From assembly GCA_017406005.1 (NCBI GenBank), contig JAFQZI010000151.1, positions 1 to 64,000 of the forward strand: a stretch of DNA of 64,000 nt, read 5' to 3'. The notes under the pieces are model-generated. The model was not told the DNA's origin. It saw only the letters and a program-made list of their open reading frames with translations, and made no database searches. The DNA is from Oscillospiraceae bacterium (GTDB lineage Bacteria > Bacillota > Clostridia > Oscillospirales > Oscillospiraceae). The position numbers and the translations under genes were made by a program. This document shows, piece after piece, positions 16,488 to 25,468 of this stretch. Every line of letters begins with the position of its first letter. Positions within the stretch are counted from its first letter, which is position 1.

Positions 16488-17273
16488 GTGAAAATATTGG
16501 TTTTTGTCAAACAGGTTCCTGATACCGACGACGTGAAGCTTGACCCCAAAACCGGTAACATCATGCGTGAAGGGGTAGCCAGCAAACTCAACCCTCTTGA
16601 TGCCAATGCTGTCGAGGCTGCTGTTCAGCTGAAAGAAAAGTACGGAGCAACAGTTTGTGCCGTCAGCATGGGTCCTCCTCAGGCGGAGGATGTGCTGAAA
16701 AAAGCACTCGCGCTAGGCTGTGATGAAGCATATCTTCTCTCTGACAGGGCTTTCGGTGGGGCGGATACATTGGCAACTTCTTATACTCTGGCAATGGCAG
16801 CAAAGAAAATTGGAGACTACGACCTTCTCCTGTTTGGTCGCCATGCCGTTGATGGGGATACAGCTCAGACAGGCCCTGCCACAGCAGCGCAACTCGGAAT
16901 ACCTCAAATTACCCTTGCCTCTTCTATCGATGTACAGGACGGGTGGGTAATCTGCGACCGTGTCCTGGAAGACTGTGCGCAGAAGGTTCGTGCGAAGCTT
17001 CCGGCGCTTGTCACAGTAACGGGTGAAATAAACACGCCTCGTTACGCCAAACCTATCAACATTATGAAAGCTCTGAAGAAACCACGCTTTGTGTGGAATG
17101 CTGAAGACCTTAACGCAGATAAGAGACAGACCGGAATTCCAGGTTCTCCCTCTTCCACCAAAGAAGTATTGGAACCTCCGAAACGCAATGCAAACACAAA
17201 ATACTTCTCCGGTTCCGCCGAGGAAATTGCTGCCCAGATTGCAGACATGCTGCATGATGAACACCTGATTTAA
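16488..17273 (+). CDS. etfB: Electron transfer flavoprotein beta subunit (FixA/EtfB)
   Basis: The start is the GTG at 16488, with AAGGAGAT upstream; no in-frame ATG would keep the conserved MKILVFVKQVPD N-terminus. The 261-residue protein has the EtfB signature region AAKKIGDYDLLLFGRHAVDGDTAQTG (residues about 104-129), which binds AMP in simple ETFs and FAD in bifurcating ones. It pairs with EtfA encoded 18 nt downstream and shuttles electrons between the acyl-CoA dehydrogenase and a ferredoxin or quinone partner. Whether it bifurcates cannot be settled by eye. Confidence 0.93.
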   Translation: MKILVFVKQVPDTDDVKLDPKTGNIMREGVASKLNPLDANAVEAAVQLKEKYGATVCAVSMGPPQAEDVLKKALALGCDEAYLLSDRAFGGADTLATSYTLAMAAKKIGDYDLLLFGRHAVDGDTAQTGPATAAQLGIPQITLASSIDVQDGWVICDRVLEDCAQKVRAKLPALVTVTGEINTPRYAKPINIMKALKKPRFVWNAEDLNADKRQTGIPGSPSSTKEVLEPPKRNANTKYFSGSAEEIAAQIADMLHDEHLI

Positions 17274-17291
17274 GGAGGCGAACATCTGATT

Positions 17292-18290
17292 ATGACAAAA
17301 GAAGAATATAAAGGCATATGGGTGTTTGCCGAACAGCAAAACGGCAAGCTCAACAATACTGTTCTTGAGATTCTCGCTAAAGCACAGGAACTCAAAGCAT
17401 ATAATCATGAGGAAATTATCGCTGTTCTTCTGGGGAAAAACGTATCAGCTCTTGCAGACACGCTCTTCACCTACGGAGCAGACAAGGTGATCCTCGCGGA
17501 AAATGATGCCCTTTCCTCATACAGTGCGAGACCTTATGAGACGGCGCTGACACAGCTTGCAAAAAAGCACAAACCCTCCATTATTCTCTATGGGGCGACA
17601 TCTCTCGGGCGTGATCTTGCTCCTCGCCTTATGGTGACGCTGAATACCGGCCTCACTGCAGATGCAATTGATCTTGGATTTGACAAAGATGGCGTCTTTT
17701 ACCAGACGACGCCTGCCTACGGGGGCAGTATTCTGGCACATATTGTCATTCTGGAAGCGCGCCCGCAGATGGCTACCGTACGTCCCATGATGTTTGAGCC
17801 AATCGAGCCACGAAATAATGCTGCCGGTGAAGTGATTGCAGAAACGGTAGATGTTGTCGCGGACGCTGACTATGAGGTGCTTTCCACAGCACCCAAGCAG
17901 GATACCGGCGATTCCATTGAAGCGGCTTCAGTCATTGTAGCCGGCGGCCGTGGCTTGAAAGAAGAATCGGATTTGGCACAACTGAAAGAACTGGCATCGC
18001 TGCTCGGTGGTCAGATTGCCGCGTCTCGTCCTCTGGTCGACAACAGTTGGCTTCCGCATGACAGGCAGATCGGCCAGAGCGGTGCATCTGTCAAACCAAA
18101 ATACATATTCAATATTGCGATTTCCGGTTCTGTCCAATATCAGGTTGGTATGCAGAATTCCGGCTGCATCATTTCTGTTAATCATACCAAAGGCGCTCCG
18201 ATTTTTGATATCTCGCACTATGGTGTCGTCGCAGATTATAAAACTGTAATACCCGCGCTGGTTGAAGAAATCAGGCGCAGAAAAAATTAA
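17292..18290 (+). CDS. etfA: Electron transfer flavoprotein alpha subunit (FixB/EtfA)
   Basis: The 332-residue protein has the Rossmann-like N-terminal domain and a C-terminal FAD domain. The FAD contacts are visible as RPLVDNSWLPHDRQIGQSG and KYIFNIAISGSVQYQVGM, followed by ISVNHTKGAPIFDISHYGVV. This is the complete length for EtfA; no N-terminal ferredoxin domain is present. The Shine-Dalgarno AAGGAGG overlaps the end of etfB, and the CaiB-like gene follows after 15 nt. With EtfB it forms the electron carrier for this acyl-CoA operon. Confidence 0.93.
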   Translation: MTKEEYKGIWVFAEQQNGKLNNTVLEILAKAQELKAYNHEEIIAVLLGKNVSALADTLFTYGADKVILAENDALSSYSARPYETALTQLAKKHKPSIILYGATSLGRDLAPRLMVTLNTGLTADAIDLGFDKDGVFYQTTPAYGGSILAHIVILEARPQMATVRPMMFEPIEPRNNAAGEVIAETVDVVADADYEVLSTAPKQDTGDSIEAASVIVAGGRGLKEESDLAQLKELASLLGGQIAASRPLVDNSWLPHDRQIGQSGASVKPKYIFNIAISGSVQYQVGMQNSGCIISVNHTKGAPIFDISHYGVVADYKTVIPALVEEIRRRKN

Positions 18291-18305
18291 ACAAGGAGAT
18301 TTATT

Positions 18306-19562
18306 ATGAGTGAAAGAAAATTCATCATTCCTGAATTTGGCCCATTTGCCGGTATGCGTGTTGTGTGCTCCGGCTCTCTGGTCGCCATGCCTTTTGCCGC
18401 TACCATGCTGGCTGATTTCGGAGCTGAAGTCATCCAGATTGAGCGCCCCGGTGTCGGAGACACGCTTCGCGGGCTGGCTCCCATGGCTACAGTTGGCGAC
18501 AAGAAAGTATCCACTGCCTGGGCACAAAACGCACGCAATAAACTTGCAATGGCGTTGGAACTCAATCTAAAGCATGAAGAAGTCAAGGAAATCTTCTATG
18601 GCCTGATCAAGGAAGCGGACATCTTCATGGAGAACATGGTTTGGCTCGAAAAGCTCGGTATCTATGATGAGGAACTGCTGAAGGTCAATCCGAAGCTTGT
18701 CATCGTTCATGTTTCCGGTATGGGTCACAAAGAATTCGGCGGCATTCCCAGCACCTGCAACCGTGCTTCCTACGATATGATCGGTCAGGCATTCTCCGGC
18801 TGGCTGTATCTGCAAGGTGATGCTGACAAGGATCCTTCCATCGCTAAACCTTATACGAATGACTATGTATCGGCTTTTGCCTGCCTGTTTGCTGCACTTG
18901 CCGGCTATACTTACGCTCAGAAGACCGGAATCGGACAGGTCGTAGATGTGGCACAGTTTGAAGCAATGGCACAGTATATGTGCGGTGTTTACACCACTTA
19001 TACTATGACTGGCAAGAATACCGAACGCACCGGCAACTATCAGCCAAACTTCCAGCCATATAATCTTTTCAAATCCAAAGATGGCTTCCTGGTTGCCATC
19101 GGGGCATTCGGCGCAGGCGTTTACAACCGCTGCATCCCTGCTATGGGCCTTGATGTCGAGTATTTTAATTTCAAAGACTGCTCTGCCGGCCCCGCGGCTG
19201 TTGCCTCCGAAAAGGGTCAGGAACTGAATCAGAAAGTGATTGAGTTCGCTGCTTCCCATAATGCTGCTGAGATTGAGAGCATTATGGAAGCCGCCCGTGT
19301 TCCGTGTGCGACTGTCAACACTGCAAAATCCGCTTATGAAAATGAACATTTCCGTTCCCGTGGCGACTGGGTAAAATATGAAGACCAGACTACCGGTGCT
19401 GAAATTGAAGCTTTCGGTATCGCTCCGAAGATGAGCAAAACACCTGGTCAGATCTGGCGCGGTGCCCCTTCAATGGGTCAGGATACCGAAGCAATCCTGA
19501 AAACCGTTCTCGGATACGATGATGCAAAGATTGCTGAACTGAAAGAGAAGAACCTCATCTAA
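18306..19562 (+). CDS. CaiB/BaiF-type CoA-transferase, close to carnitine CoA-transferase CaiB
   Basis: The 418-residue class III CoA-transferase moves CoA from an acyl-CoA donor to a free acid. The equivalent of the catalytic Asp169 of E. coli CaiB is D186 in KPYTNDYVSA. Compared from memory, the C-terminal PGQIWRGAPSMGQDTEAIL closely matches the corresponding PGQIWRG segment of E. coli CaiB. It sits behind acyl-CoA dehydrogenase, EtfB and EtfA, the same set as the caiA-fixAB-caiB carnitine system. A role with crotonobetaine, gamma-butyrobetaine or another small acid is therefore plausible. No carnitine transporter or ligase is in the window. A terminator follows. Confidence 0.85.
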   Translation: MSERKFIIPEFGPFAGMRVVCSGSLVAMPFAATMLADFGAEVIQIERPGVGDTLRGLAPMATVGDKKVSTAWAQNARNKLAMALELNLKHEEVKEIFYGLIKEADIFMENMVWLEKLGIYDEELLKVNPKLVIVHVSGMGHKEFGGIPSTCNRASYDMIGQAFSGWLYLQGDADKDPSIAKPYTNDYVSAFACLFAALAGYTYAQKTGIGQVVDVAQFEAMAQYMCGVYTTYTMTGKNTERTGNYQPNFQPYNLFKSKDGFLVAIGAFGAGVYNRCIPAMGLDVEYFNFKDCSAGPAAVASEKGQELNQKVIEFAASHNAAEIESIMEAARVPCATVNTAKSAYENEHFRSRGDWVKYEDQTTGAEIEAFGIAPKMSKTPGQIWRGAPSMGQDTEAILKTVLGYDDAKIAELKEKNLI

Positions 19563-19581
19563 ATCAGCCCTTGAAAGATTG

Positions 19582-19615
19582 GAACCCCTGACTGTTTTTG
19601 TCAGGGGTTCTTGTT
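19582..19615 (+). terminator. Intrinsic terminator of the acyl-CoA operon
   Basis: An 11-bp stem GAACCCCTGAC/GTCAGGGGTTC with a T-rich 7-nt loop is followed by TTGTT, 19 nt after the CoA-transferase stop. Confidence 0.88.
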
Positions 19616-19632
19616 ATAATGCCTTCGTTATA

Positions 19633-20709
19633 TTAAAGCTTTATTCTCTGGAGGATTGCTTCTGTCATTTCACTGCAGGAGAGTTCCGTGTCTCCCGGCC
19701 CGGCGATATCCCGCGTCCTGCATCCGTCGCTGAGTGCCTGATCTATAGCAACCTCAATGCAGTCTGCAGCCTCATTCTGGTTAAGCGAGTAGCGAAGCAT
19801 CATAGCGCCGGAAAGGATGGTGGCAATCGGGTTGCAACGCCCGGTACCGGCATATTTCGGAGCAGAGCCGTGGATCGGTTCGTAGAGGCCTCTCGTTCCG
19901 TCTCCCAGGGACGCTGACGCCAGCATGCCGATGGAACCGGTGAGCTGGCTCATCTCATCGGAAAGAATATCCCCGAACATATTTGATGTGACAATCACGT
20001 CGAACTGTGCCGGGTTGCGGATCAGCTGCTGGGCGGCGTTGTCCACGAACATATCTTCCACCGTGACGCCTTTGTATTCTTCCGCGACCCGGTGGACGGT
20101 CTCCCGCCAGAGGCGTGAAGACTCCAGCACATTGGCTTTGTCCACACTCGTCACCTTGCCGCTGCGCTTTTGTGCAGCCGCGCAGGCGACGCGTGCGATC
20201 CGCTCGATTTCCATGACGGAATAGCATTCCGTGTCGTACGCCTCCGGGCCGTATTTGCCGATTCTTCTGCCGCGTTCCCCAAAGTAGATCCCGCCTGTCA
20301 GTTCACGGACAATGACAAGATCAAAGCCGTTGGCAATCAGATCCGGACGGAGCATGCACTTATCCGCCAGTGCGGGATAGAGCCTGGCAGGGCGGAGATT
20401 TGTGTAAAGGCCGAGCGTGCTGCGGATTCCCAGAAGCCCTCTTTCCGGCCGGATGTTTGCAGGCAGATCGTCCCATTTCGGCCCGCCGACAGCTCCCAGC
20501 AACACGGAATCGGAGGCAAGGCATCCATCGATGGTTTCCTGCGGGAGAGGGACGCCGGTTTTATCAATGGCTGCGCCGCCGAGCAGATATTCATGAAAAT
20601 CAAACGTCAGCCCGAAAGCCTTTCCGGTTTTTTCCAGGACGGCCACTGCACTCTCCACGATTTCCGGGCCTATGCCGTCACCTTTGAGCAAAGCAATCCG
20701 ATATTCCAT
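19633..20709 (-). CDS. leuB: 3-isopropylmalate dehydrogenase
   Basis: The 358-residue protein catalyses the NAD-dependent oxidative decarboxylation of 3-isopropylmalate to 2-oxoisocaproate in leucine synthesis. Visible motifs are LKGDGIGPEI at the start, the substrate-binding RPERGLLGIRSTLGLYTNLRP region (given by its key Arg residues at about 85-105), the RELTGGIYFG loop and the metal-binding MFGDILSDE. GSAPKYAGTGRCNPIA provides the NAD site. It is the last gene of leuACDB, 6 nt after leuD, and converges on the acyl-CoA operon. Confidence 0.97.
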   Translation of the reverse strand: MEYRIALLKGDGIGPEIVESAVAVLEKTGKAFGLTFDFHEYLLGGAAIDKTGVPLPQETIDGCLASDSVLLGAVGGPKWDDLPANIRPERGLLGIRSTLGLYTNLRPARLYPALADKCMLRPDLIANGFDLVIVRELTGGIYFGERGRRIGKYGPEAYDTECYSVMEIERIARVACAAAQKRSGKVTSVDKANVLESSRLWRETVHRVAEEYKGVTVEDMFVDNAAQQLIRNPAQFDVIVTSNMFGDILSDEMSQLTGSIGMLASASLGDGTRGLYEPIHGSAPKYAGTGRCNPIATILSGAMMLRYSLNQNEAADCIEVAIDQALSDGCRTRDIAGPGDTELSCSEMTEAILQRIKL

Positions 20710-20715
20710 GATCTC

Positions 20716-21207
20716 TTATCCTTTCTGCCGGTCCTTCAGATAGGAGAGAAGGCCGCCGTGCGCAATGATGTTCTCGATAAAGGGCGGGAAGGCAACTGCC
20801 TGAAATTCTTTTCCCGTGGTTTCATCCCGAATCACCCCGGTGGAATAATCAACCGAGACGATATCTCCGTTCTGAATCGCCTCTGCAGCTTCCGGGCACT
20901 CCAGAATGGGGAACCCAATATTAATGGCGTTGCGATAAAAAATACGTGCAAAACTCGCAGCGATCACACAGGCTATCCCGCTCGCCTGAATGGCGACAGG
21001 CGCATGCTCACGCGAAGAACCGCAGCCGAAGTTCCAGCCGCCCACCATGATATCCCCGTCATGCGGAGAAACAGCAAAAGCCGGGTCGATGTCTTCCATG
21101 CAGTGCTTTGCCAATTCTTCAGGTGAGGGAGCATTCAGATAGCGTGCTGGAATAATAACATCCGTGTCGACATTGTTGCCGTATTTGAAAACTTTCCCGG
21201 TAACCAT
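20716..21207 (-). CDS. leuD: 3-isopropylmalate dehydratase small subunit
   Basis: The 163-residue swivel-domain subunit has the family motifs NVDTDVIIPARYL near the N-terminus and GCGSSREHAPVAI in the middle, which bind substrate. It pairs with LeuC to isomerise 2- to 3-isopropylmalate. The short length matches the LeuC/LeuD pair common in Clostridia and archaea. The Shine-Dalgarno GAGGA lies in the 3-nt gap with leuC, so translation is coupled. Confidence 0.97.
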   Translation of the reverse strand: MVTGKVFKYGNNVDTDVIIPARYLNAPSPEELAKHCMEDIDPAFAVSPHDGDIMVGGWNFGCGSSREHAPVAIQASGIACVIAASFARIFYRNAINIGFPILECPEAAEAIQNGDIVSVDYSTGVIRDETTGKEFQAVAFPPFIENIIAHGGLLSYLKDRQKG

Positions 21208-21210
21208 TGT

Positions 21211-22482
21211 TCATTCCTCCTCGTAAAGATCTGCCGGAGAGGCCAGGAACCCCCTGACCGCACTCGCTGCTGCAACAGCGGGAGAAGCAAGAATCACTTC
21301 GCTTTTTGTGTGCCCCATCCGTCCGACAAAGTTTCTGTTCGTGGTGGAAACAGCGCGCTCCCCTTCCGCAAGACATCCCATATGCCCGCCGAGGCATGGG
21401 CCGCATGTCGGCACGGAGAAAACACATCCGGCTTCCAGGAAGATTTCCGTGAGGCCTTCCCGCAGACATTGCAGACTGATCTCCTGCGTAGCGGGAATCA
21501 CAATACAGCGAATCCCCGCGGCAACCTTTTTGCCTTTCAATATCTGTGCCGCGCTGCGCATATCAGAGATGCGCCCGTTGGTGCAGGAGCCGATGACCAC
21601 CTGGTCAATGGGCATCCCCTTTACCTCGTCAATAACGCGGGTATTGGACGGAAGATGGGGCAGGGCTACGGTAGGCTTCAGCTCGCTGAGGTCGATTGTT
21701 ACCGTGGATTCGTATTCCGCATCGGGATCCGCTTCAAAAACTGCCCAGGGTCTGGTCACTCTCCCCTTAACATAGGCTCTAGTCCTGTCATCCACGGGGA
21801 AGATTCCGTTCTTGGCACCGGCTTCAATTGCCATGTTGGAAATCGTAAAGCGGTCATCCATCGAAAGCTCCGCAACGCCCGGGCCGGTGAATTCCAGAGA
21901 CCGGTACAATGCACCGTCTACCCCGATTTCCCCGATCAGGTGCAGAATCACATCTTTTCCGCTCACCCATTTGCCTGGCTTCCCTGTCAGCTCCACACGG
22001 ATTGCCGCTGGCACCTTGAACCAGTTCTCTCCTGACGCCATCCCGGCAGCCATGTCGGTTGACCCGACACCCGTGGAAAACGCACCCAACGCGCCGTAAG
22101 TACAGGTGTGGCTGTCGGCTCCGATAATCACTTCACCGGGAGCAACCAGACCTTTTTCCGGGAGAAGTGCATGCTCGATGCCAACCTGCCCCACATCGTA
22201 AAAATGCGTGATGGAAAAGCGCTTTGCAAATTCACGGGATGTCTTGCAAAGCTGTGCCGATTTGATATCCTTGCAGGGGGTATAGTGGTCAAGAAGGATG
22301 GCTATTTTATCCCTGTCGAAAATCTCCGTAAATCCGATATCATCAAAAACCTTTATGGCAACAGGCGTCGTCACATCGTTCCCCAATACAAGATCCAGCT
22401 TCGCCTCAATGAGATCCCCCGCTTTTACAGACGAAAGGCCAGCATGTGATGCGAGGATTTTCTGCGTCATCGTCATTCCCAT
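21211..22482 (-). CDS. leuC: 3-isopropylmalate dehydratase large subunit
   Basis: The 423-residue iron-sulfur subunit of isopropylmalate isomerase has the three cluster cysteines visible in VIGSCTNG and in [13 protein letters not shown] near the C-terminus. DHYTPCKDI and [13 protein letters not shown] are substrate and cluster neighbours. At about 420 residues it belongs to the shorter, homoaconitase-like LeuC group. It starts 3 nt after the leuA stop, and its Shine-Dalgarno lies inside the end of leuA. Two further in-frame ATGs follow the first within five codons, so the exact N-terminus could be 2-4 residues shorter. Confidence 0.97.
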   Translation of the reverse strand: MGMTMTQKILASHAGLSSVKAGDLIEAKLDLVLGNDVTTPVAIKVFDDIGFTEIFDRDKIAILLDHYTPCKDIKSAQLCKTSREFAKRFSITHFYDVGQVGIEHALLPEKGLVAPGEVIIGADSHTCTYGALGAFSTGVGSTDMAAGMASGENWFKVPAAIRVELTGKPGKWVSGKDVILHLIGEIGVDGALYRSLEFTGPGVAELSMDDRFTISNMAIEAGAKNGIFPVDDRTRAYVKGRVTRPWAVFEADPDAEYESTVTIDLSELKPTVALPHLPSNTRVIDEVKGMPIDQVVIGSCTNGRISDMRSAAQILKGKKVAAGIRCIVIPATQEISLQCLREGLTEIFLEAGCVFSVPTCGPCLGGHMGCLAEGERAVSTTNRNFVGRMGHTKSEVILASPAVAAASAVRGFLASPADLYEEE

Positions 22483-22485
22483 GGA

Positions 22486-24021
22486 TTATGCCTCCTTTTT
22501 CCTTGTTGCAGCGCATAGCTTGTTGACCGCCATGATGTAGGCAACGATGCTCGCCTCCATGACATCGGTGGAAAGCCCTTTCCCGGTATAGGTCCTGCCC
22601 TCGGAAATGAGCTTTACTGTGACATCGCCGAGTGTATCTTTGCCCTGGGAGACCGAATGGATGTTATAAATATCAAAGGTATGCGGTGCAGGCTTCACAA
22701 TGTTGTCAATTGCACCGAAAGCTGCGTCAATCGGCCCGTCACCGAGGCATACATCTTCAAATTTCTCGCCGTCCTTTTCCAGGTTGATCGTACAGGTGGC
22801 AGTGGTAAAGTTAGAGGTATGCATGGAGAACCAGTTCAGCTTATATCCGTTCTCGTCCGCAACATCATCCGAACGGATACAGTGGTCCGCAATTGCTTCC
22901 AGGTCGGCATCCGTGATATTTTTTTTCTTGTCGCAGAGGTCTTTGAATTCTGCGAAGCAGGCGAGCAGTTCTTCCTGGCTGAGGCTGTAGCCAAGCTCCC
23001 GGAGCCTGTCTTCCACCGCGTGCTTGCCGGAGTGCTTGCCCAGAACAATATTGTTGGTCTGAATGCCCAGAGCTTCCGGCGTCATGATCTCATAAGTCTG
23101 CTTGTTCGCCAGAACCCCGTGCTGGTGGATGCCGGATTCGTGCGCAAAGGCGTTCCTGCCCACAATGGGCTTGTTGAGCGGAGCAGTCTGGCCGATGATG
23201 TTATAGACCGTCCTGCTGGCGCGGGAAATCTGCGTCGTATCAATACGCGTAGTAAACGGATAGAGTACAGGCCTTGTATGCATGGCCATGATCACTTCTT
23301 CCAGTGCCGTATTTCCGGCCCGCTCTCCAAGGCCGTTTATCGTGCACTCGATCTGCCTTGCACCGCCCAGTACCCCGGCAAGAGAGTTGGCTGTGGCGAG
23401 CCCGAGATCATTGTGGCAATGGACAGAGAAAATCGCCTTGTCACTGTCCGGCACCTTTTCCCGCAGGTAGGCAATCAGATCCCGCATCTCCGTCGGGGTT
23501 GTATAGCCGACAGTATCCGGAATATTCACCGTCGTCGCACCGGCACGGATCACAGCGTCCACAACCTTCACAAGAAAATCCCAGTCGGAACGCGTAGCAT
23601 CCTCCGCCGAAAACTCGATATCGGAACAGTATTGTTTCGCATGGGCGGTCATGGCAGCGGCAATTTCCAGAACCTGCTCCGGCGTCTTCTTGAGTTTATA
23701 CTCCATGTGCAGCGGGCTTGTAGCGAGGAAAAGATGGATACGGGGAGACACGGCTTCCTTCACAGCCTCCCAGGCTGTGTCGATATCCTTCTGGGTTGCC
23801 CGGGCAAGGGAGGCGACAGTGCAGTCCTTGACGGTTTCGGCAACAGTTTTAACCGATTCGAAATCGCCGGGGGATGAAATAGCGAATCCGGCCTCGATGA
23901 TATCCACCTTCATCCGCTCCAGACAGCGTGCTACCTCGATTTTCTCCTTGAGGTTCATAGAGCAGCCGGGTGACTGTTCTCCGTCACGAAGAGTGGTGTC
24001 GAATATGACGATCTGATCCAT
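22486..24021 (-). CDS. leuA: 2-isopropylmalate synthase
   Basis: This is the first enzyme of leucine synthesis, condensing acetyl-CoA with 2-oxoisovalerate. The ATG at 24019-24021 has AAGGAAG 8 nt upstream and yields 511 residues. Motifs are [13 protein letters not shown] at the N-terminus (metal and substrate), [16 protein letters not shown] (metal His pair) and [14 protein letters not shown] (family signature). The C-terminal LeuA regulatory domain (about 370-511), which binds leucine for feedback inhibition, is complete. It heads leuACDB behind a long leader with a Leu-rich peptide and an intrinsic terminator. Confidence 0.97.
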   Translation of the reverse strand: MDQIVIFDTTLRDGEQSPGCSMNLKEKIEVARCLERMKVDIIEAGFAISSPGDFESVKTVAETVKDCTVASLARATQKDIDTAWEAVKEAVSPRIHLFLATSPLHMEYKLKKTPEQVLEIAAAMTAHAKQYCSDIEFSAEDATRSDWDFLVKVVDAVIRAGATTVNIPDTVGYTTPTEMRDLIAYLREKVPDSDKAIFSVHCHNDLGLATANSLAGVLGGARQIECTINGLGERAGNTALEEVIMAMHTRPVLYPFTTRIDTTQISRASRTVYNIIGQTAPLNKPIVGRNAFAHESGIHQHGVLANKQTYEIMTPEALGIQTNNIVLGKHSGKHAVEDRLRELGYSLSQEELLACFAEFKDLCDKKKNITDADLEAIADHCIRSDDVADENGYKLNWFSMHTSNFTTATCTINLEKDGEKFEDVCLGDGPIDAAFGAIDNIVKPAPHTFDIYNIHSVSQGKDTLGDVTVKLISEGRTYTGKGLSTDVMEASIVAYIMAVNKLCAATRKKEA

Positions 24022-24085
24022 TTGCGATGCTTCCTTTCTTTCCTTTTCAAGCGGAATATGCAATTGCTTTTTTCTGCCGCAAAAT

Positions 24086-24121
24086 AAAAAACCGTGCGAT
24101 CCGAAAAGTCAGATCACACGG
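24086..24121 (-). terminator. Attenuator terminator in the leu leader
   Basis: On the minus strand CCGTGTGATC (24112-24121) pairs with GATCGCACGG (24092-24101), 10 bp with one G-U, followed by six Ts. It lies 70 nt before the leuA ATG and 72 nt after the leader-peptide stop, the position expected for attenuation. Confidence 0.85.
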
Positions 24122-24329
24122 TGACAGAAACCTGATAAAACCTGTACGGCAGCCCGTACAACATCTTTATCTCCGGTCTGTTCCAGCCAGACCTTATCTT
24201 CCAACCGTTTTCAGAGCATGACTTTTCGCGCTGTTCCTGCGATCGGTAAGTCGCAAAGAAGCAGCGCCCGTAAGCAACAGATGGCTCTGAACGGAATAAA
24301 CCATGGAAGTACCTCAAACTACTGAAGTT
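24092..24329 (-). promoter_or_regulatory. Structured leu operon leader RNA (attenuator)
   Basis: The RNA expected from the promoter at 24336 folds well by eye. CCGTT-CAGAGC pairs with GCTCTG-AA-AACGG across most of the leader-peptide gene. Inside lies GCGCTG/CAGCGC with a TGCGA/TCGCA tip. After the peptide stop come GGTCTG/CAGACC and TGTACGG/CCGTACA hairpins, then the terminator. GATCGCA in peptide codons 21-23 can also pair with TGTGATC of the terminator arm, a possible antiterminator. No T-box consensus sequence is present. Confidence 0.65.
24194..24304 (-). CDS. leuL: Leucine-rich leader peptide (36 aa) of the leu operon
   Basis: The ATG (24302-24304) has GAGG 7 nt upstream and opens a 36-codon frame ending TAA. 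The sequence begins MVYSVQSHLLLTG, with three consecutive Leu codons (CTG TTG CTT) at positions 9-11 and two more Leu at 17 and 19. This mirrors the run of Leu codons in the enterobacterial LeuL peptide. A ribosome stalled there for lack of charged tRNA-Leu would change folding of the downstream hairpins and let RNA polymerase read into leuA. The peptide itself probably has no other role. It lies between a strong promoter and the terminator. Confidence 0.72.
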   Translation of the reverse strand: MVYSVQSHLLLTGAASLRLTDRRNSAKSHALKTVGR

Positions 24330-24335
24330 GTCGCA

Positions 24336-24364
24336 ATCTTAACACGTGCAAAAATCAATGTCAA
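24336..24364 (-). promoter_or_regulatory. Promoter of the leu operon
   Basis: On the minus strand a perfect TTGACA (24359-24364), a 17-nt spacer and TAAGAT (24336-24341) place the transcript start near 24329, about 25 nt before the leader-peptide ATG. Confidence 0.8.
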
Positions 24365-24479
24365 TTGGCAAAAGCACGGTTTCTGTATTTTTATTCAAAA
24401 TCAATCAGAACTGATTTTCCTGTCAGCCTTTTTTTATGAATGTTGCCCGCATGGTATCCCGCATGCTTACAGTTTTTTC

Positions 24480-24508
24480 TTGCACGTTTTCTCTTCCTGC
24501 GGTATAGT
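24480..24508 (+). promoter_or_regulatory. Promoter of the esterase gene
   Basis: TTGCAC (24480-24485), a 17-nt spacer and TATAGT (24503-24508) lie 32 nt upstream of the ATG. The stretch between this promoter and the leu promoter (about 115 nt) shows nothing else. Confidence 0.6.
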
Positions 24509-24540
24509 TTGAACAGAGTATTGTAATAGGAGGAATCAGG

Positions 24541-25422
24541 ATGTCACTTGCAAGTATCATTTTTTGCGCGAATGCCAAACACAATGATCGTAAGCGCGAT
24601 GCCGGGCTGACGACGCCGGAAGATATCATCCGCTTTGACAACATTTCCTACGGCCCTCACGGAAAATGGAATCTGCTGGATGTTTACCGCCCGAAAGAAG
24701 CGCCGCGGGATCTGCCGGTCCTCGTCAGTGTCCACGGAGGCGGCTGGGTATACGGAGATAAGGAACTGTATCAGTATTACTGCATGAGCCTTGCCCAGCA
24801 GGGTTTTGCCGTTGTGAATTACACGTATCGCCTCGCACCGAAACACAAATTCCCCGCTTCTCTGGAAGATACCAACAACGTTTTCCGGTGGGTACTGAAT
24901 CATAAAGAACAGTACGGCTTCGATACAGACCACATCTTTGCCGTCGGCGACAGTGCCGGCGCGCATAATCTCGGCCTGTACTGCTGCATCTGCGCAGACC
25001 CCGACTACGCAGGAGCCTATTCGTTTTCTCCCCCGGCAGGCTTTCTGCCGACTGCAGTGGCCCTCAACTGCGGTGTCTATCAGATCAGAAAACAAAAGAA
25101 ACTGGATCTGACCTCTCAGCTGATGAAGGATCTTTTGCCGGGTAAAGGCTCCGAGGCTGAGTTGAAACAGATCAGTGTAATGGATCACCTGACACCGGCT
25201 TTCCCTCCGTGCTTCCTGATGACCTGTGAAGGAGACTTCCTTGCAGAAGCAGCGCCACCCATGGCAGAAGCGCTTCGTGCACTTGACGTACAGACGGAGT
25301 ACCGTTATTACGGGGATCCGGAACACGTTCTCGGGCATGTATTTCACTGCAATATGCGCCTACCGGAAGCACTGCAATGCAACCGGGACGAATGTGACTG
25401 GTTCAAGACATTCCTTTCCTGA
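24541..25422 (+). CDS. Alpha/beta hydrolase, HSL-type esterase
   Basis: The 293-residue protein has the hormone-sensitive-lipase layout: HGGG oxyanion motif at 65-68, nucleophile Ser138 in GDSAG, an acid in CEGDFL and the catalytic His in LGHVFH near the C-terminus. Enzymes of this group hydrolyse short-chain or aromatic esters in the cytoplasm. There is no signal peptide. The Shine-Dalgarno is TAGGAGG. It is monocistronic, with its own promoter, and ends in a hairpin shared with a convergent gene. The physiological ester is unknown. Confidence 0.88.
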   Translation: MSLASIIFCANAKHNDRKRDAGLTTPEDIIRFDNISYGPHGKWNLLDVYRPKEAPRDLPVLVSVHGGGWVYGDKELYQYYCMSLAQQGFAVVNYTYRLAPKHKFPASLEDTNNVFRWVLNHKEQYGFDTDHIFAVGDSAGAHNLGLYCCICADPDYAGAYSFSPPAGFLPTAVALNCGVYQIRKQKKLDLTSQLMKDLLPGKGSEAELKQISVMDHLTPAFPPCFLMTCEGDFLAEAAPPMAEALRALDVQTEYRYYGDPEHVLGHVFHCNMRLPEALQCNRDECDWFKTFLS

Positions 25423-25433
25423 TAAAAGGTTTC

Positions 25434-25464
25434 AGCCGGAAGAAGGATCAACCCTCTTCCGGCT
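25434..25464. terminator. Bidirectional hairpin between convergent genes
   Basis: A 10-bp perfect stem AGCCGGAAGA/TCTTCCGGCT with an 11-nt loop lies between the esterase stop and the stop of the small membrane protein. T-runs are weak on both sides. Confidence 0.65.
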
Positions 25465-25468
25465 ACTA

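Noticed and set aside
22657-23877. 406-codon plus-strand frame over leuA
   Set aside because: leuA is fully supported on the minus strand; this frame shows no family features.
24114-24164. Second short ORF (16 codons, begins MLYGLP) in the leu leader
   Set aside because: It has a fair GGAG site but only two Leu codons and ends in the terminator arm; kept only as a possible modifier of the switch, not as a gene.
24086-24329. T-box riboswitch before leuA
   Set aside because: Sequence lacks the conserved T-box core and a matching specifier arrangement; the Leu-rich peptide and hairpins explain the leader better.
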